NCBI GenBank assembly: GCA_013396635.1
Contig: WBMW01000802.1
Coordinates: 254,504 to 318,503, forward strand
Source: Penelope pileata
Taxonomy: Eukaryota; Chordata; Aves; Galliformes; Cracidae
DNA: 64,000 nucleotides
Direction of reading: 5' to 3'
The notes under the pieces were generated by a model. That model was not told where the DNA came from. It made no database searches and worked only from the letters and a program-made list of their open reading frames with translations. Positions 61,701-64,000 of this stretch are shown piece after piece. Both the position numbers and the translations under genes were made by a program. Each line of letters begins with the position of its first letter. Within the stretch, counting starts at the first letter, position 1.

Positions 61701-64000
61701 AACCCCATCAAAGGGCCTCCAGCTTTTTGATTCTCTGAGAAATGAATAATATTCAGCACATTTTTTGGAAACCGCATTTAAGTCAACCCTGAAAGTGGGG
61801 CTGGACATTTAATATTCAGAGAATTTTAACAGCTTCAGCATGAAACTAGGAAAAAGCAGAGTTGCATTTGGAATCCTGCTGTCTGCCAACTTCACAGCAC
61901 TTTGCAGATAATGAATAGACATGTTTAGGTACTTTGGTCTTGAACCGTAAGTTTGGTGGTGCTTAGTGTATGCCACAGCCAAAAAAAGTCCTACCTCCGG
62001 TTCAAGGGTGTGGGGGTTGTAATGTCAGACATTCGAAAGTTAGAAAAATGCTTCTATTAAAATCTGCTTGTGCAACTCAGTCCATGCCCTCATCTAAGGG
62101 ACAGACTAATGCTTTTCCTTGCTCCTTCTCTCAGACCAAACTCAACTTGGAGATGGCCCCACTGCCTGCAGTGTGCATGCCCGTGCGGGGCCCGTGGCAG
62201 GGCAGCCCTCCCAGCTCCAGAGATGGATGCTCTGGCTTTGGAGGCTGCATTGCTTGATTGTGTGTTACAGTTTCCATAGGGCTCTGGTTTCACTCGGTGA
62301 AGACGTGATTGTTTTTTATTTTTGGTTATTTGGACATTGTTCTGATGTTACCAAAATCATACAGTCATTAATTTACTTACTATCTTTGCAGCTTCCCTGG
62401 GAGTTTGAGCACTTCACATTCAGCTTGCTGAAAATGTCTTTGGGTGCTTGCTGTCCTTTCTGACTCATGGAGGCCCTGGATTTTCACAGAGCATGGTATT
62501 AAGTCCAGGCACTCCTAATTGCTGCATATCCACCCCAGTACCACGTAGCCACGGCTGGTTGTCCAGCCCTGTCTGGCGGGTGGAAAACTAGCAACAGGCC
62601 GTGATTGAGCAACCACCCTCACATGGCTAGGTCTGAGAAAATTGTCTGGTGTCAGAAAGGGTCCTTATGGCATATGCTCAGAGAGAATCGTATCTCTGAT
62701 GGCATTCCTTTCTAAGCAATGAAAGTATTCTTCTTTATGTAACCTCCTGCATTGTTCCCCTCTCAGTCTGCAGCAGAGGTGGGAAGCCTGCCACAGACAA
62801 CATCTGAATTCACTGCATAGCCCAGCTCCTTCCAGGTACACCAACTGAGAGACCAATTGTATTTCAAGTGAAATAGCATGTGACTGACCAGCTTCAATTC
62901 TGAATTCCCTATCTTTGGAGAGTTTGACTTGGCAGTCCTAGCAGTTCTGTTGTGCAATAATTTATAAATGTGCTGGTAGATTAAGGAGAGAGTATTTGGA
63001 CAGGGATGTGGATGTGTTTGTGTTCCTGAAACTAACAGCTCAAACACCCTGTGAGGTACGTAGGCAAGTACTCACTTTTTACGGGGGAGGAAGAGGGTGT
63101 GGATTGATAAAGTGACTGGAAGCCAATGGCTGGATTCTCAGCTCTCCTCAACTTTTGTTTCCAGTACTTAAAGGCAACACAGGCAGTTCCCCAGTCCTGG
63201 ACCTGCCAGACATCCAAAAGCTTCTAAACTGATGCCACATGCAGAGATTTTGCTGCCACTAAAGGCAGATTGTGTGTCCTGTCCTCTGCTCTTCCCCCGT
63301 GGAGGGCAGTGGAAATACCACTGCAGCAGCTGCTCTGGTTCCTGGTAGCAGAAGATCTTTTCTTCTGGTGGGAGTCCTCAGCTGGACTGTGAAAATCTGA
63401 TTATCTGTTAGATCAGGATGAAGGTCTGGCCTCAAAGCTTTTGGGCCACAGGTCTATGCCTCAGTCATTAGAGTACTGAGTTATGCAAATGCTAGGAATA
63501 GGGAGAAGAATGGTTTTCTTTTTAATCTTTTTCTGTGTTAGCAGAAGGAAATGGAAAAGTGAAGTAATCTTTTCTCCTTTAATTGTGTGGTCCTGCTCTA
63601 TTGAACTTGATGGCTATTCCCATATACTGCTCAATGGGATCAGAATCAGCAATGACCACTTCCCACTGGAGTACCACAGTGTGAGTGGGTTTCCTTTCTG
63701 TGGGGATGTGTCTGTCTCTTGGACAGGATCTTGCAGGCTGCTTGTGACATGGAAGAGAAAAAAGAGAAATAATGAGGAAATAACAACCTTTCTGCACACA
63801 TCAGGAAAGAGGACAGATGGACTGCAGGTCCTTGATGCAAGCAGGGAGGCTTCAGGACCTGGTTTGTCCCTTGAGGTTGTGCAGAATATTTGGAGAGGTT
63901 CAGATCCTTGCTGCGAGCAGGGATTACAGCTGTGTGCAGCACCAGGAAAGGCAGGGAAGTTTCTCTGCTCTGAGAAATTTGCTATCTCTGGCCAATAGGC
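58715..64000. other. Non-coding; no gene recognised
   Basis: No recognisable exon, RNA gene or full repeat to the window end. The longest frame, 63483-63998 plus (171 codons), has a hydrophobic start but no known domain and lacks splice or promoter support. A purine-rich GAGA patch lies near 59250. Confidence 0.55.

Noticed and set aside
63483..63998. 171-codon plus-strand frame with a hydrophobic start near the window end
   Set aside because: No recognisable family, domain or splice signal; composition equals its surroundings.

Overview
This window is bird nuclear DNA, most likely from a galliform such as chicken, turkey or quail. Three things point there: several CR1 LINE copies with the (ATTCTRTG)n-type 3' end, a short mariner element that resembles chicken Galluhop/Mariner1_GG, and the long AT-moderate non-coding landscape of an avian macrochromosome. 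The species cannot be fixed from the sequence alone. One ambiguous base (7345) and a run of 13 G shortly after the start suggest a draft assembly.

Layout. Bases 1-760 are a dense CpG island with a CCAAT box, GC boxes and three CRE or half-CRE motifs. It is probably the promoter of a cAMP/CREB-responsive gene whose body is not recognisable here. Bases 977-1812 and 2004-2277 are CR1 fragments. Bases 2278 to about 4540 hold the only recognisable protein-coding homology: a full-length, intronless, disabled copy of mitoguardin-2 (MIGA2/FAM73B) on the minus strand. It has one frameshift and three internal stops. Its 3' UTR runs through a short A tract straight into a CR1 3' end in the same orientation, which suggests the two were inserted as one chimeric retrocopy.

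From 4.5 to 64 kb I find no convincing protein-coding exon, tRNA or rRNA. This stretch looks like a gene desert or a very large intron. It holds CR1 copies of different ages (13.1, 15.1, 15.5, 17.4, 19.3, 22.7, 43.2 and 56.3 kb), a mariner remnant (25.6 kb), tRNA-SINE-like remnants, a 28-bp minisatellite (40.8 kb), microsatellites and pyrimidine tracts. Several repeat-free blocks dense in transcription-factor-like motifs could be conserved enhancers (23.7, 35.4-36.6, 38.6-39.2, 40.1-40.4, 47.6, 54.1-54.9 and 58.5 kb); conservation could not be measured here.

No operon-like or multi-gene system is present. The most interesting object is the MIGA2-CR1 chimeric retropseudogene, because processed pseudogenes are rare in birds: CR1 enzymes normally prime on their own 3' end rather than on poly(A).
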